Shown here: positions 9,012-18,246 of the stretch, one piece after another
Numbering within the stretch: position 1 is the stretch's first letter
How the letters are laid out: each line of letters opens with the position of its first letter
NCBI RefSeq assembly: GCF_007197885.1
Contig: NZ_VKKG01000001.1
Span: 248,001 to 312,000 of the forward strand
Reading direction: 5' to 3'
Length of the DNA: 64,000 nt
From: Tessaracoccus rhinocerotis
GTDB taxonomy: Bacteria > Actinomycetota > Actinomycetes > Propionibacteriales > Propionibacteriaceae
The notes under the pieces: model-generated
What the model saw: only the letters and a program-made list of their open reading frames with translations
Told to the model about the DNA's origin: nothing
Databases searched by the model: none
Program-made: the position numbers and the translations under genes

Positions 9012-9865
9012 ACCGTCACCAGGGGCTCCAGCGTCTCGTAGGTCTTGGGGCCGATGCCGGAGACCTCCTGCAGGTCCGCGACCGAGCCGAAGCCGCCGTT
9101 GCCGTCGCGCCACGCGATGATCTCCCCGGCCAGGACCGGGCCCACCCCTGGCAGCTCCTCCAACTGGGCCTGGCTCGCGGTGTTCAGGTTCAGCTTGCCG
9201 GTGGTCTCCGCTCCGCCGTCACCGGGCTGGGACGGCTGGCCCCGCACGTCTCCCTGTGGCCGCTCCCGGGTTCCCACGACCACCTGCTGGCCGTCGGCGA
9301 GCCGCGCGGCGAGGTTCAGCTGGGCAGGGTCCGCGTCCGGGAGCAGCCCGCCCGCTGCAGTCAGGGCGTCCGCGACAATGGCACCCTCGGGAACCGAGAC
9401 GACCCCGGGGGACGCGACGGCACCCAGGACGTGCACCCGCAGAGCCACCGGTTCGGGCGTTGGACTGGAGGGAGCCGGCGGTGGCGCCTGCGTCTCCACC
9501 CCAGGGGGCGTCGCGAGCGGCACCTGGGAGGCCGAGCTCTGGCTGAGGACGGCCATGGTGATGCCGAGCCCCACCAGCAGCAGTGCCAGGACGGCCACCA
9601 CGTAGCGCCGGCGCAGGGCCTGCTCGAGGATCCCCAGGCCGGCGGTAGGCAGAGCGCGGAGAGCCGCTCCGGGATCGGGAGCTGGCTCGCCGAGGGCCGA
9701 CGACGCCGCGTCGTCCGCAACCGGGGCCGCTAGGCCTGGCTCACTGCGGGTGGGCTCTTCCGGCAGCGCATGGCGGGGCGCGGACAGGGCCGGCTGGCCG
9801 GCGCTGATCCAGGCCAGCCGGGCACGTGCCAGTTGGTCGTCGGGGATCCCGGAGGAGGTGGGCAT
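9008..9865 (-). CDS. comEA: ComEA family DNA receptor
   Basis: Membrane-anchored DNA-binding protein that hands exogenous DNA to ComEC, 285 residues. A cytoplasmic Pro/Ala-rich N-terminus of about 90 residues is followed by one membrane segment (YVVAVLALLLVGLGITMAVL), a Pro/Ser/Thr linker, an SLBB domain (VHVLGAVASPGVVSV) and a C-terminal helix-hairpin-helix pair (LNLNTASQAQLEELPGVG and FGSVADLQEVSGIG) that binds DNA. The ATG at 9865 abuts a 60-bp sequence block shared with the DUF4192 gene. A GTG two codons upstream is possible but less likely. No Shine-Dalgarno is present, consistent with a leaderless transcript. Confidence 0.92.
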   Translation of the reverse strand: MPTSSGIPDDQLARARLAWISAGQPALSAPRHALPEEPTRSEPGLAAPVADDAASSALGEPAPDPGAALRALPTAGLGILEQALRRRYVVAVLALLLVGLGITMAVLSQSSASQVPLATPPGVETQAPPPAPSSPTPEPVALRVHVLGAVASPGVVSVPEGAIVADALTAAGGLLPDADPAQLNLAARLADGQQVVVGTRERPQGDVRGQPSQPGDGGAETTGKLNLNTASQAQLEELPGVGPVLAGEIIAWRDGNGGFGSVADLQEVSGIGPKTYETLEPLVTV

Positions 9866-9925
9866 ACCCACACTCTGGTTGCCGGGACCCCCGATCCGTC
9901 ACGCTTCGTCGGGGCTGTGGATTAC
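9866..9925 (-). promoter_or_regulatory. Candidate shared promoter block upstream of comEA
   Basis: Read on the minus strand, these 60 bases align without gaps to 14341-14400 upstream of the DUF4192 gene, with 47 of 60 identical by hand count. Conserved blocks are TCCACAG, CGTGACGGATC and CAACCAGAGTGTGGG, the last ending one base before the ATG. GAGTGT could be a -10 element of a leaderless transcript. The block reaches back to the leuS stop codon. Identity this high in two noncoding places, in the same register to the start codon, argues for a common regulator or sigma factor. Confidence 0.65.
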
Positions 9926-12402
9926 TTCCCGGGGACGAGGCTCAGCATCTTGGGCAGGCGCGCGATCACCTTGACGACGCTTCGGCCGTCGAGTGACCGC
10001 TGGACCCCGGCGTCGGCCATCGCCAACTCGAGCGCGGCCTCCTCGGTGATGTCGGTGGGGACCTCGAGCTTGGCGCGAATCTTGCCCTGGATCTGGACGA
10101 CCATGGTGACGGAGTCCTCCACCAGCAGCGTCTCGTCGGCGGTGGGCCAGGTGCTGTTGGCGACCGAGGGCGGCAGTCCGAGCGTCTCCCAGATCTCCTC
10201 CGCAACGTACGGGGCCACCAGGCTGAGGGCCTGCGCGACGAACATCACGGCCTCCCGCACTGCCGGGTCAGCGCCACCGGGACCGCTGTCGACAGCCTTG
10301 CGGGTGGCGTTGACCAGTTCCATCGTGCGGGCGACGGCGACGTTGAAGCGGCCGGACTCCACGAGCTGGGTGATCTCGGCGATCGACTTGTGCGTGACGT
10401 GGCGCAGGGCCTTGTCACCGTCGGCGAAGTCGACCTCGGGTTTGCTGGCGACGTCGTGCGCCAGACGGAACGCGCGCTGCAGGAACTTCAGCGAGGAGGC
10501 GGGCGAGACCTCGGCCCAGTCGATGTCGTCCTCCGGCGGGCCGGCGAAGATCATGGTCAGCCGGACGGCGTCGACGCCGAACTCGTCGATCTGCGCCCCG
10601 AGGTCGATCCCGTTGCCGAGCGACTTGCTCATCGCCCTGCCCTGGTTGATGACCTGGCCCTGGTTGAGCAGCTTCAGCATGGGCTCGTCGAAGGACACCA
10701 TGCCCATGTCGCGCAGCACCTTGGAGAAGAACCGCATGTAGAGCAGGTGCAGGATCGCGTGCTCCACGCCACCGACGTACTGCGCCACGGGCATCCAGTT
10801 CGCGACGTCGTCCGGGTTGAACGGGCCCTCGGTGTAGCCGGGAGAGCAGTAGCGGAAGAAGTACCACGAGGAGTCCACGAAGGTGTCCATGGTGTCGGTG
10901 TCGCGCTGCGCGGGACCGCCGCACTTGGGACACTCGACGTTGACCCAGTCGGTCGCGCCGGCCAGCGGGGACGTGCCCTTGGGAGCCAGCTCCGAGCCGC
11001 GCAGGTCGGGCAGCCTGACGGGCAGCTGCTCGTCGGCGACCACCACCTCGCCGCAGTCGGCGCAGTGGATCACGGGGATCGGGCAGCCCCAGAAGCGCTG
11101 GCGGCTGAGCAGCCAGTCGCGCAGCCGGAACTGCACGGTGCCGACGCCGTTGCCGTCGGCCTGCAGCTGCTCGGTGATCCTCGCGACGCCGGCCGCCTTG
11201 TCCGTCAGCCCGTCGAGGGGGCCGGAGTTCAGGTAGGTGCCGTCGCCGCTGGTGGCGATGCCGGTCTCGGCCGGGTCGGTGCCGTCGACGTCGATGACGT
11301 TGCGGACGGGCAGGCCGAACTTGCGGGCGAAGTCCAGGTCGCGCTGGTCGTGCGCGGGCACCGCCATCACCGCGCCGGTGCCGTAGTCGGCCAGCACGTA
11401 GTCGGCCGCCCAGATCGGGACCCGCTCCCCGTTCACGGGGTTGGTCGCGAAGGCGCCAAGGGGGACGCCGGTCTTCTCGTTCTCGGTGGACTGGCGCTGG
11501 ATCTCGGTCTGGCGCTTGGTCTGCTCGACGTAGGCCTCGAAGGCCGCGCGGTGCTCGTCGGTGACCAGTTCGGCGGCCAGGGGGCCGTCCGGGGCAACCA
11601 CCATGAAGGTGGCACCGAAGAGGGTGTCGGGCCGCGTGGTGAACACGCGGATGGGGGTTTCGCGGCCCTCGACCGCGAAGTCGACGTGGGCGCCCTCGGA
11701 GCGGCCGATCCAGTTGCGCTGCATGGCCAGCACGTGGTCGGGCCAGCCGCCCTCCAGCTGTGTCATGTCGTCGAGCAGTTGCTGGGCGTAGTCGGTGATC
11801 TTGAAGTACCACTGGTTCAGCTTGCGCTTGGTCACGTCGGACCCACAGCGCTCGCAGCGGCCGTCGACCACCTGCTCGTTGGCGAGCACGGTCTGGTCCT
11901 TCGGACACCAGTTGACGAACGAGTTCTTCCGGTAGGCGAGGCCGCGCTCGTGGAACCGGGCGAACAGCCACTGGGTCCAGCGGTAGTAGTCCTCGTCGGA
12001 GGTGTGCAGCCGGCGCGACCAGTCAAGGCTCAGTCCGTAGCGCTTGAAGGAGCGGGCCTGGGTCTCGATGTTGTTGTAGGTCCACTCCGCCGGATGGGTG
12101 TTGGCCCTGATGGCGGCGTTCTCGGCGGGCAGGCCGAAGGAGTCCCAGCCGATCGGGTGCATGACGTCGTAGCCGCGCAGCCGCAGGAAGCGGGAGACGA
12201 CGTCGCCCATGGCGTAGGCCTCCGCGTGGCCCATGTGGAGGTCACCGGAGGGGTAGGGGAACATGTCGAGGACATAGCGGCGCTCGCGGCTGCCGTCGTC
12301 GAGCGGCTCGAAGGTCTTGTCCTGCTCCCAGAAAGCCTGCCACTTCTCCTGCGCCGCCTGGCTGTCGTAGTGCGCAACCGTCGGCTCCACGTGACTCGTC
12401 AC
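9922..12402 (-). CDS. leuS: Leucine--tRNA ligase
   Basis: Class I leucyl-tRNA synthetase, which charges tRNA-Leu, 826 residues and full length. The HIGH-type motif is [11 protein letters not shown] (near residue 50) and the KMSKS motif is AMSKSLGN (near residue 600). A CPKD...CERCG zinc site lies near residue 165, and the editing domain carries the conserved [14 protein letters not shown]. The GTG at 12402 is preferred because AGAGGAG lies at proper spacing and the next residues [13 protein letters not shown] suit the family; an ATG at 12447 would add an Arg-rich tail. It follows the PfkB kinase on the same strand but has its own -10 element. Confidence 0.97.
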   Translation of the reverse strand: MTSHVEPTVAHYDSQAAQEKWQAFWEQDKTFEPLDDGSRERRYVLDMFPYPSGDLHMGHAEAYAMGDVVSRFLRLRGYDVMHPIGWDSFGLPAENAAIRANTHPAEWTYNNIETQARSFKRYGLSLDWSRRLHTSDEDYYRWTQWLFARFHERGLAYRKNSFVNWCPKDQTVLANEQVVDGRCERCGSDVTKRKLNQWYFKITDYAQQLLDDMTQLEGGWPDHVLAMQRNWIGRSEGAHVDFAVEGRETPIRVFTTRPDTLFGATFMVVAPDGPLAAELVTDEHRAAFEAYVEQTKRQTEIQRQSTENEKTGVPLGAFATNPVNGERVPIWAADYVLADYGTGAVMAVPAHDQRDLDFARKFGLPVRNVIDVDGTDPAETGIATSGDGTYLNSGPLDGLTDKAAGVARITEQLQADGNGVGTVQFRLRDWLLSRQRFWGCPIPVIHCADCGEVVVADEQLPVRLPDLRGSELAPKGTSPLAGATDWVNVECPKCGGPAQRDTDTMDTFVDSSWYFFRYCSPGYTEGPFNPDDVANWMPVAQYVGGVEHAILHLLYMRFFSKVLRDMGMVSFDEPMLKLLNQGQVINQGRAMSKSLGNGIDLGAQIDEFGVDAVRLTMIFAGPPEDDIDWAEVSPASSLKFLQRAFRLAHDVASKPEVDFADGDKALRHVTHKSIAEITQLVESGRFNVAVARTMELVNATRKAVDSGPGGADPAVREAVMFVAQALSLVAPYVAEEIWETLGLPPSVANSTWPTADETLLVEDSVTMVVQIQGKIRAKLEVPTDITEEAALELAMADAGVQRSLDGRSVVKVIARLPKMLSLVPGK

Positions 12403-12449
12403 GAGATCGCTCCTCTTGTTCCCGCGCGCCCCACGGCGCACGGTCATTC

Positions 12450-12455
12450 AATATA
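12450..12455 (-). promoter_or_regulatory. leuS -10 element
   Basis: On the minus strand this reads TATATT, a near-consensus -10 in an otherwise GC-rich stretch, 48 bases before the leuS GTG. The -35 is poor (CGGTCG region). The leader between them holds only a small GCGCC...GGGCGC hairpin; I see no T-box. Confidence 0.5.
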
Positions 12456-12480
12456 GCGCCGCGGCCCCGGCGCGACCGAG

Positions 12481-13398
12481 TCAGCCCCGGAAGGCAGCGA
12501 CCTCCTCGGCCGTGGGCGGGTTGGCCCCGCTGCGGGAGCACACCAGCGCCGACGCCGCGATTCCGTTGTCCAGTGCTGCGGCCACGTCAGTGGGGTCGAG
12601 GGCGTAGGCGGCCAGGAAGCCGGCCATGAAGGTGTCGCCCGCACCGACGGTGTCGACGAGCTCCACCTTGCGTCCCCTGACCCCGATCTGGCGTCCGTCC
12701 GCCTTCACCGCTACAGCACCCTCGGGGCCGAGAGTCACGATGAACATCGACAATCCGTACTCGGCGGCCCAGGCCTGCGCGTACGAGATCGGGTCCTCGT
12801 CGTCGACGAGCCAGTTGATGTCCTCGTCACTGGCCTTGATGATCCCCCCGGATCGCCCGACGGCCTCCATCAGCGGATTCACCAGGTCGAAGTACTCGAC
12901 GCGGTCCGGGATGACCGTGGGTCGGATGTTGAGGTCGTAGCTCACGGAAGCACTGGTGTGGGACACGAAGTCCAGCAAGGGGCCGGTGCCCGAGCCGGCG
13001 ACGAACCCGATGGACCCGAAGTGCAGCCAGTCAGACTCGTCGAGTTGCGGGAACTCCCCGGGCTGCCAGCTGAAGCCGGCGGTACCGCGCAGGTGGAAGT
13101 TGTAACTGGCCTTGCCGCTCTCGTCCAGGGACACGATACCGAGGGCCGTCGGGTCCTCGGAGCGCACTGCCAGGTCCAACTGCACGCCGTTGGCGCCGAG
13201 ATGCCCCTCGATCTGGCGCCCGAAGGCATCGGCCCCGATCCGGCCGAGGAAGTGGGTGTCCGCGCCGAGCTTGGCGAGGGCCACCGACGTGTTCATCGGG
13301 CCTCCGCCCGCGAACGCGGACCAGCGGCTCTCGATGGTGGAGACGGACTCACCGGGAATGAGGTCGATCAGGTTCTCACCGCACACTACGAAGCGCAT
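12481..13398 (-). CDS. PfkB family carbohydrate kinase (fructokinase-like)
   Basis: A ribokinase-fold sugar kinase of 305 residues. The first PfkB signature AFAGGGPMNTSVALAKLG lies near residue 28, and the second, DTVGAGDTFMAGFLA, near residue 250 carries the catalytic Asp and the anion hole. The start MRFVVCGENLIDLIP is typical of fructokinases and related 5-keto or 2-keto sugar kinases. The substrate is not certain; fructose is the best guess by family resemblance. It is separated from the DUF4192 gene upstream by 18 bases and may be cotranscribed with it. Confidence 0.88.
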   Translation of the reverse strand: MRFVVCGENLIDLIPGESVSTIESRWSAFAGGGPMNTSVALAKLGADTHFLGRIGADAFGRQIEGHLGANGVQLDLAVRSEDPTALGIVSLDESGKASYNFHLRGTAGFSWQPGEFPQLDESDWLHFGSIGFVAGSGTGPLLDFVSHTSASVSYDLNIRPTVIPDRVEYFDLVNPLMEAVGRSGGIIKASDEDINWLVDDEDPISYAQAWAAEYGLSMFIVTLGPEGAVAVKADGRQIGVRGRKVELVDTVGAGDTFMAGFLAAYALDPTDVAAALDNGIAASALVCSRSGANPPTAEEVAAFRG

Positions 13399-13416
13399 GG
13401 CAGCACCCTATCGTCC

Positions 13417-14340
13417 TCACCAGCTGTCCCAGCGCGAGGGCGGGACCGCGTCGTGCAGCAATTGCCTCAGCAGCCGCAGGACCGGATTGCGCGGCGCCAC
13501 CTCCTCCAACTGCGCGACGCACTCGTTCATCTGAGCACCCTTGCCGGCGAGCCAGCAGGCCAGGGCGAGCGGCCCCAGCACGTCCGCCTCGCATTCCTCG
13601 TCCGAGGCGGCCCGGGCCTCGACGAGGCGGGCGTGGAACCGGGCGGCGGTGGCGCTACTCAGCTGGCAGAGGAACTCCCCCTGGCAGTCCTGGACCTGGA
13701 GGAGGGCCGCCAACTCGGCTGCGTCATCGGACGCAAGGACGTCCCCGGAGTCGATGAGGTGACCGAAGAGCTGGATGCGGTCGTCCGGATCCATGGGCAG
13801 GACACGTTCGAACGCCGCCTCGAGGCGGACCGAGATCTCGGCGCGCAGGTGCGCCGGCGGCCGCTGGACCGCGGCGACCGCCTCCGCCCTCGTACGCCTC
13901 AGCGACACTCCCCTGTAGACCGCATGGGCAGCCACCCCGCTGTTCTCGACGGCGTAGGGCTCACCCGCGTGGGCCGGGAGCTCCCCGTCCTCGAGCCGCC
14001 AGAAGCGCTCGTGGTTCGTGGCGACCATCATGGTCACCACCGGCCCCAGCCGGGCGCCGAGCGCGACCATGGCGTCGCGCACTCGCAGCATGTCGCGCCC
14101 GTAGCCCAGGAGGATGAACTCCCTGCCCCGGGTGTTCTCGAACCCTCGCAGGAGTTGTGCCGCGGTGGCGTCCAGGGCATCGTCGTCCATCCCGAGGTCC
14201 GAACGGGCGCAGAACTTGACGGTGTCCCCACGCATGCAGACCGACACCACGGATTCGTCGGGCTGGAACTCCAGCAGCAGGGAGGCGATGGTGAGCAGGT
14301 CGTGGGGGCCGGAGCAGCGGAGGCGGGTGGGCTGGTGCAT
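13417..14340 (-). CDS. DUF4192 domain-containing protein
   Basis: A 307-residue soluble protein of the actinobacterial DUF4192 family, with no known function. Family traits are the N-terminal LRCSGPHDLLTIASLLLEFQPDESVVSV block, a central alpha/beta region, and a long helical C-terminus ending in a cluster of Trp/Leu repeats (CWLAGKGAQMNECV). The ATG at 14340 directly abuts the 60-bp block shared with comEA, and there is no Shine-Dalgarno, so a leaderless mRNA is likely. Shared upstream sequence suggests a role tied to DNA uptake or stress; this is inference, since nothing in the protein itself shows a catalytic motif. Confidence 0.85.
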   Translation of the reverse strand: MHQPTRLRCSGPHDLLTIASLLLEFQPDESVVSVCMRGDTVKFCARSDLGMDDDALDATAAQLLRGFENTRGREFILLGYGRDMLRVRDAMVALGARLGPVVTMMVATNHERFWRLEDGELPAHAGEPYAVENSGVAAHAVYRGVSLRRTRAEAVAAVQRPPAHLRAEISVRLEAAFERVLPMDPDDRIQLFGHLIDSGDVLASDDAAELAALLQVQDCQGEFLCQLSSATAARFHARLVEARAASDEECEADVLGPLALACWLAGKGAQMNECVAQLEEVAPRNPVLRLLRQLLHDAVPPSRWDSW

Positions 14341-14400
14341 GCCCACACTCTGGTTGTCGGGCCGCCGGATCCGTCACGGCCGGTCGAGCCTGTGGAGAAC
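14341..14400 (-). promoter_or_regulatory. Candidate shared promoter block upstream of the DUF4192 gene
   Basis: Second copy of the block described at 9866-9925, with the same three conserved words (TCCACAG, CGTGACGGATC, CAACCAGAGTGTGGG) at identical spacing to the start codon. It also lies 27 bases from the divergent membrane protein gene at 14428 and could influence it. Confidence 0.65.
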
Positions 14401-14427
14401 TGCCCCGCTTGTATCGTTGTGGCCACC

Positions 14428-15072
14428 ATGAGCAACGAAGACTCCCCCTGGGCGCACGAGGATCCCCGCTGGAAGCCGCAGAGCTACCACGACGCGGTGG
14501 GCCGCGACCCCCGGCAGCCGTTCGGGCAGCCGAACAGGCAGGCGGGGCCGGCGCCGCACGAACCCTCGATCGACGACTACCGGGAACCGCGCCGCGGCGG
14601 TCCCCCGTGGTGGCTGGTCGCGGTCGGCGTGGTCGCCGCCATTGCGCTGGTCCTGATAACGCTGCAGGTCGTCACGGGCGAGGGCGAGCCGAGCGTGTCG
14701 CCCAGTCCGACGCCCGCCACCACCGCCGGCGAGTCGGAGACCCCCAGTTCGAGCGCCACGGGCGGCAACTCCATCCCGTTCGAGGGGAACGGCACGGGCG
14801 TCTTCGAACTGTTGGACCAGGACTGGACGGCCGACGGACTCGTGGTGCGTTTCCGGGTCACGCTCGACGCGGGCCAGCAGAGCTTCGGCGTCTACATGTT
14901 CAGCAACACGACGATGGAGGTCTCCGACCCCCTCGACACCACCCCGTTCGACGTGATGGCGGGGCAACCCCACGAGGGCACAGCCACCTTCGCGGTGGAA
15001 CAGGGTGAGGCGACCTTGGTGCTCACCTCGGCGTTCGGCAGCGCGGTCACCGCCCTGCCGATCAAGGGATGA
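14428..15072 (+). CDS. Single-pass membrane protein with extracytoplasmic Ig-like domain
   Basis: A 214-residue protein that I cannot assign to a named family. A charged, Pro-rich cytoplasmic N-terminus of 60 residues leads to one membrane segment (WWLVAVGVVAAIALVLITLQVV), a Ser/Thr/Pro spacer (SVSPSPTPATTAGES), and a C-terminal beta-rich domain of about 110 residues resembling DUF4352-type folds (LVVRFRVTLDAGQQSFGVYMFSN). The ATG at 14428 follows GGCCACC, without a clear ribosome binding site. Its last 11 bases overlap the convergent transporter gene. A surface or cell-envelope role is likely. Confidence 0.75.
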   Translation: MSNEDSPWAHEDPRWKPQSYHDAVGRDPRQPFGQPNRQAGPAPHEPSIDDYREPRRGGPPWWLVAVGVVAAIALVLITLQVVTGEGEPSVSPSPTPATTAGESETPSSSATGGNSIPFEGNGTGVFELLDQDWTADGLVVRFRVTLDAGQQSFGVYMFSNTTMEVSDPLDTTPFDVMAGQPHEGTATFAVEQGEATLVLTSAFGSAVTALPIKG

Positions 15073-15994
15073 GGCGGGCCCTGTCCTTCTCCTCGGCGTC
15101 CTTGCGACGCTCCTCGAGGGCGTCGGGGTGGTCCCGGGAGAGCAGCACGACCCCGTAGACGGCGATGGCCCCGGAGACGGCCATTCCGATGGCCGGCAGC
15201 GGGCCCATGCCCGAGCCCTCACCGAGGATGAACAGGCCGAAGATGACGGCGACGAACGGGTCCACCGTCGTCATGGTGCCGACGGTGATCTCGGCCGGGC
15301 CGGACGCGTACCCCTGCTGGATCATCCACACGCCCAGGCCGTAGCAGGCGAGCATGAAGCCGATGACCACCAGCACCTGCCAGTGGAACAGGTCGAACTC
15401 GCCACCCTGGACCAGATTCATGGCGGCCTTCATCATGCCGGAGGCCAGGCCGTAGAAGATGGCGCCGACCGAGGACCAGAGCATCGCCTTCGCCCAGGCG
15501 GCGGCACGCGCCGCGAACAGCGAGAGCACCGCGCAGATCACGCACACGACCAGGAACGAGATCACCACGCCCTGGAAGCTGAACTGCTTGTCGCCCCTGG
15601 CGAAAACCGAGGAGAAGATGGTGAATCCGACGACGCCAACCACGGTGATCCCGACGGCCCCCCAGATCCGCAGCGGCACCTTGTGGCCGTGGATCTTGGA
15701 GGCAAGGATGACCGACCACGGGACGGCGAGGATGCCGACGGGCTGCACGACCGCCACCGGGGCCATGCTCAGCGCCACCAGGTGGAGCCCCGCGCCGGCC
15801 AGGACGCACAGCAGGCCGAGCAGCCACTTCGGGATCAGGAACAGCCTGAGCATCCCCTTTATCGTCAGCCGATTCGACGACTGCCGACCGGTCGGGTCGA
15901 AGGTGGACTTCACCCCCAGGTGCTGCAGGGTTGCCCCGCTCGCGAAGAGGAACGAGGAGATGACCTGCAGGCCGATTGCCAGAGCGATTCCCAC
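15062..15994 (-). CDS. DMT-superfamily (NIPA-like) membrane transporter
   Basis: An integral membrane protein of 310 residues with nine or ten hydrophobic segments, starting GIALAIGLQVISSFLFASGATLQHLGV. The internal duplication, and motifs such as LVALSMAPVAVVQPVGIL and ITVGTMTTVDPFVAVIFGLFILGE, place it in the drug/metabolite transporter superfamily. They are closest in style to the NIPA/EamA branch that includes Mg2+ transporters. The GTG at 15994 has AAAGGCG upstream. The C-terminal tail is highly charged (EERRKDAEEKDR). Substrate unknown. Confidence 0.8.
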   Translation of the reverse strand: MGIALAIGLQVISSFLFASGATLQHLGVKSTFDPTGRQSSNRLTIKGMLRLFLIPKWLLGLLCVLAGAGLHLVALSMAPVAVVQPVGILAVPWSVILASKIHGHKVPLRIWGAVGITVVGVVGFTIFSSVFARGDKQFSFQGVVISFLVVCVICAVLSLFAARAAAWAKAMLWSSVGAIFYGLASGMMKAAMNLVQGGEFDLFHWQVLVVIGFMLACYGLGVWMIQQGYASGPAEITVGTMTTVDPFVAVIFGLFILGEGSGMGPLPAIGMAVSGAIAVYGVVLLSRDHPDALEERRKDAEEKDRARLIP

Positions 15995-16081
15995 CAGATA
16001 CGCCTTTCGAGTGACTCCCGGAAACGATATCCCACAGCCATGCCACTGCTGATCAGACCATGGTCTGGCTCTGGCCCGGGG

Positions 16082-17290
16082 TCAGCCGGTGTAAACCACG
16101 ACCTTGTCCCCCACCTTGGCGGCGTCGAACAGCGCCGAGACCGCAGCCTTGTCACGAACGTTGACGCAGCCGTGGGATGCGCCGTTGTAGCCACGGGCAG
16201 CGAAGTCGGCGGAGTAGTGAACGGCCTGGCCACCGGAGAAGAAGAGTGCGTAGGGCATGGCGGTGTCGTACAAGCTCGAGACGTGGTCCCGTGACTTCCA
16301 GTTCACCGCGAACACACCGTTGCGCGTGGGCGTCATCTCCGATCCGAACCGCACGTCCATGGTCATCTGGATCTGTCCGTCGACGACCCACGCGAGCTTG
16401 CGCTGGGCCTTGGAGATGCACACCACGCGACCCTGCAGGCACCTGTCGTCGAGGACCATGGCGCCGGCGCCGGGCTTCGGGGCGACGTTGTTCAACTCGT
16501 CGGTGGTGGGCTTGTGCGTCATGCCGTGGAGGCGGTCGAGCGTGCGCTGGTCGACCTCTCCGGTCACGGGGATCTCCCGCTTCTCCTGGAAACCCTTGAC
16601 GGCCTCGACGGTCTTGGCACCGTAGATGCCGTCGACCTTGTCGAAGTACCAGGCGATCTGCTTGAGCCGGGCCTGGAGGTCCTTCACGTCGTCGCCCTTC
16701 GAACCCTCGCCGAGCAGTGCCGGCCCGGGGGTGAGGATGTTGTGCATCTCGTCGTGAGTGGGCATCCGTGTCATGCCGAGGAGCCGGTCCCAGGTGACCT
16801 GGTCGACGTAGCCGAGCACCGGGATCCCCCGCTTCGACTGGAAGCCCTCCACCGCGAGCCGGGTCTGGTCCCCGTAGTTCGGTGTGATCCTTCCCTCGAA
16901 CCACTCGATCTGCTGGAGGCGGCTCTGGAGCTCGCGCACCTTGTCGCCCTCGTCGCCGACGTCGATGATCGCAGGCGGCGGGGGCGGGGTGGTGGGATCG
17001 GCGGGGGCGGGCTCGGGCGAGTCGGTCGGGGTCTGCGTCGGCTCCTCCGGCTCGTGCGGAGCGGGCTGCGGGGCCGGGGTGTCGACGTCAGTGGGGCTTG
17101 GCGAGGACTCCGGGGACTCCTCGGTCGTGGGCTCCGCCGACGGGGTTGGAGTCGGGTCCGCGACGACCACGCTCGGGTCGGTCGGGGGCACGCCTCCGGG
17201 ATGCGCCATCACGTCGGGGGCGCAGCCCCCGAGGGCGAGCACGAAGACCGCCACGGCGGCGGGGATGATGCGTCGGTACTGCGTTGTCAC
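16082..17290 (-). CDS. L,D-transpeptidase lipoprotein with two peptidoglycan-binding domains
   Basis: A cell-wall enzyme of 402 residues predicted to make 3-3 crosslinks or attach proteins to peptidoglycan. The lipobox VLALGGC places Cys23 as the anchor. A long Pro/Thr/Glu spacer (residues 35-110) is followed by two PG_binding_1 repeats (GDEGDKVRELQSRLQQIEWF and GSKGDDVKDLQARLKQIAWY), and a YkuD domain with HYSADFAARGYNGASHGCVNVRD, where the Cys in SHGC is the nucleophile and the preceding His completes the site. The ATG at 17290 precedes the signal peptide directly. Full length and intact. Confidence 0.9.
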   Translation of the reverse strand: MTTQYRRIIPAAVAVFVLALGGCAPDVMAHPGGVPPTDPSVVVADPTPTPSAEPTTEESPESSPSPTDVDTPAPQPAPHEPEEPTQTPTDSPEPAPADPTTPPPPPAIIDVGDEGDKVRELQSRLQQIEWFEGRITPNYGDQTRLAVEGFQSKRGIPVLGYVDQVTWDRLLGMTRMPTHDEMHNILTPGPALLGEGSKGDDVKDLQARLKQIAWYFDKVDGIYGAKTVEAVKGFQEKREIPVTGEVDQRTLDRLHGMTHKPTTDELNNVAPKPGAGAMVLDDRCLQGRVVCISKAQRKLAWVVDGQIQMTMDVRFGSEMTPTRNGVFAVNWKSRDHVSSLYDTAMPYALFFSGGQAVHYSADFAARGYNGASHGCVNVRDKAAVSALFDAAKVGDKVVVYTG

Positions 17291-17364
17291 GGGGGAAGCC
17301 TTCCGTCGGGTTCAGCCGTTTCGGTGACGGTGACGCGCACAGCGTATGTTCCGCGAGCCGTCTT

Positions 17365-18246
17365 CTACCCCTGTACACGCCCTGTAGTGACGGATTCGTT
17401 GCCAAGTTCCTCGGTTCCGAGCCGAATCAGTTCGGTGGTGACCTCGACGAGGCGCTCCCGGACCGGCATCGCGCGTTCCGCGAAGCCGCGCTGCAGGGCC
17501 GCGTACTCGGCCCTGCCCTCGGGCGTTTCCACCCTGATGGGTTCATAGCCCCAGTCGGCCAGGTCATAGGCCGAGGCACGCATGTCCACCTCGCGGATGT
17601 CGCGGGCCAGGAGGAACGAGTCGAAGAGCAGCTCGGAGGAAACGGCCGGGACCAGTTTGCCGGCCCATTTGTAGAGGTCCATGTTGACGTGCAGGCAACC
17701 GGGTTGGTCCAGCTCGGGCTGCAGTTCGCGGGTGGGTTGCAGCAGGTTCAGCGGACGGGCGGGCGGCGTGAAGAACCGGAAGGCGTCATAGTGACTGCAT
17801 CGGCAGCCCACCTCCTCCACCGTGCGGGCCGTCTCCTCGGGGGAGAACCGCAGCTTGAGGTAGGGGTGACGGGTCTCCCCCTCGTCCAGGCCGTAGACCA
17901 TCGCCCACTCATGCATCCCGAAGCACCCGAAGCGTGGCTTGGCGGCCATGGTCGACACCAGCAGGCGGTGGGCACCCTCGATGGTCCTCGACCGCTTCCG
18001 CCAGAAGTCCACGGCGTCGAAGGGCTCGCGCCCCTCGCCGACCCAACCGACAGGTTCCGGCCCCAGCCCGGGATGCCACCTCAGCAACTGTCCGGGGCGC
18101 AGGTTGTAGTAGTGCCACAGGAAGTCGTCGACGGGGTGCTTCTCCCCCCGCTCGCGGCGTGCCATGGCGTCGGCGAGCTCGCGGCGGACACGGGCCTCGT
18201 GCGCGGCGGCCCGGGCCCGCCACTGCTCTGGCTGGAGCGGCGTCAA
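17365..18246 (-). CDS. Conserved actinobacterial protein, annotated in relatives as 3-methyladenine DNA glycosylase
   Basis: A 293-residue soluble protein. The block HPVDDFLWHYYNLRPGQLLRWHPGLG (residues 37-62, quoted only in part by its key HPVDDF, YYNLRP and RWHPG) is characteristic of an actinobacterial family that databases label 3-methyladenine DNA glycosylase. The sequence lacks the helix-hairpin-helix of classical AlkA/Tag enzymes, so I treat that label as weak. Later blocks include GCFGMHEWAMVYG and CSHYDAFRFFTPPA. The start is a TTG at 18246 that overlaps the stop of the metalloprotease as TTGA; the first in-frame ATG at 18165 would remove conserved residues. Confidence 0.7.
   Translation of the reverse strand: MTPLQPEQWRARAAAHEARVRRELADAMARRERGEKHPVDDFLWHYYNLRPGQLLRWHPGLGPEPVGWVGEGREPFDAVDFWRKRSRTIEGAHRLLVSTMAAKPRFGCFGMHEWAMVYGLDEGETRHPYLKLRFSPEETARTVEEVGCRCSHYDAFRFFTPPARPLNLLQPTRELQPELDQPGCLHVNMDLYKWAGKLVPAVSSELLFDSFLLARDIREVDMRASAYDLADWGYEPIRVETPEGRAEYAALQRGFAERAMPVRERLVEVTTELIRLGTEELGNESVTTGRVQG

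Noticed and set aside
10390-12456. A 688-codon open frame antisense to leuS
   Set aside because: It mirrors leuS codon structure in a GC-rich genome, its translation is low-complexity Val/Gly/His/Arg text, and leuS is an unmistakable full-length gene.
12403-12480. A T-box or other amino acid sensing leader before leuS
   Set aside because: The leader after the -10 is under 45 bases and has only a small GC hairpin, far too short for a T-box.
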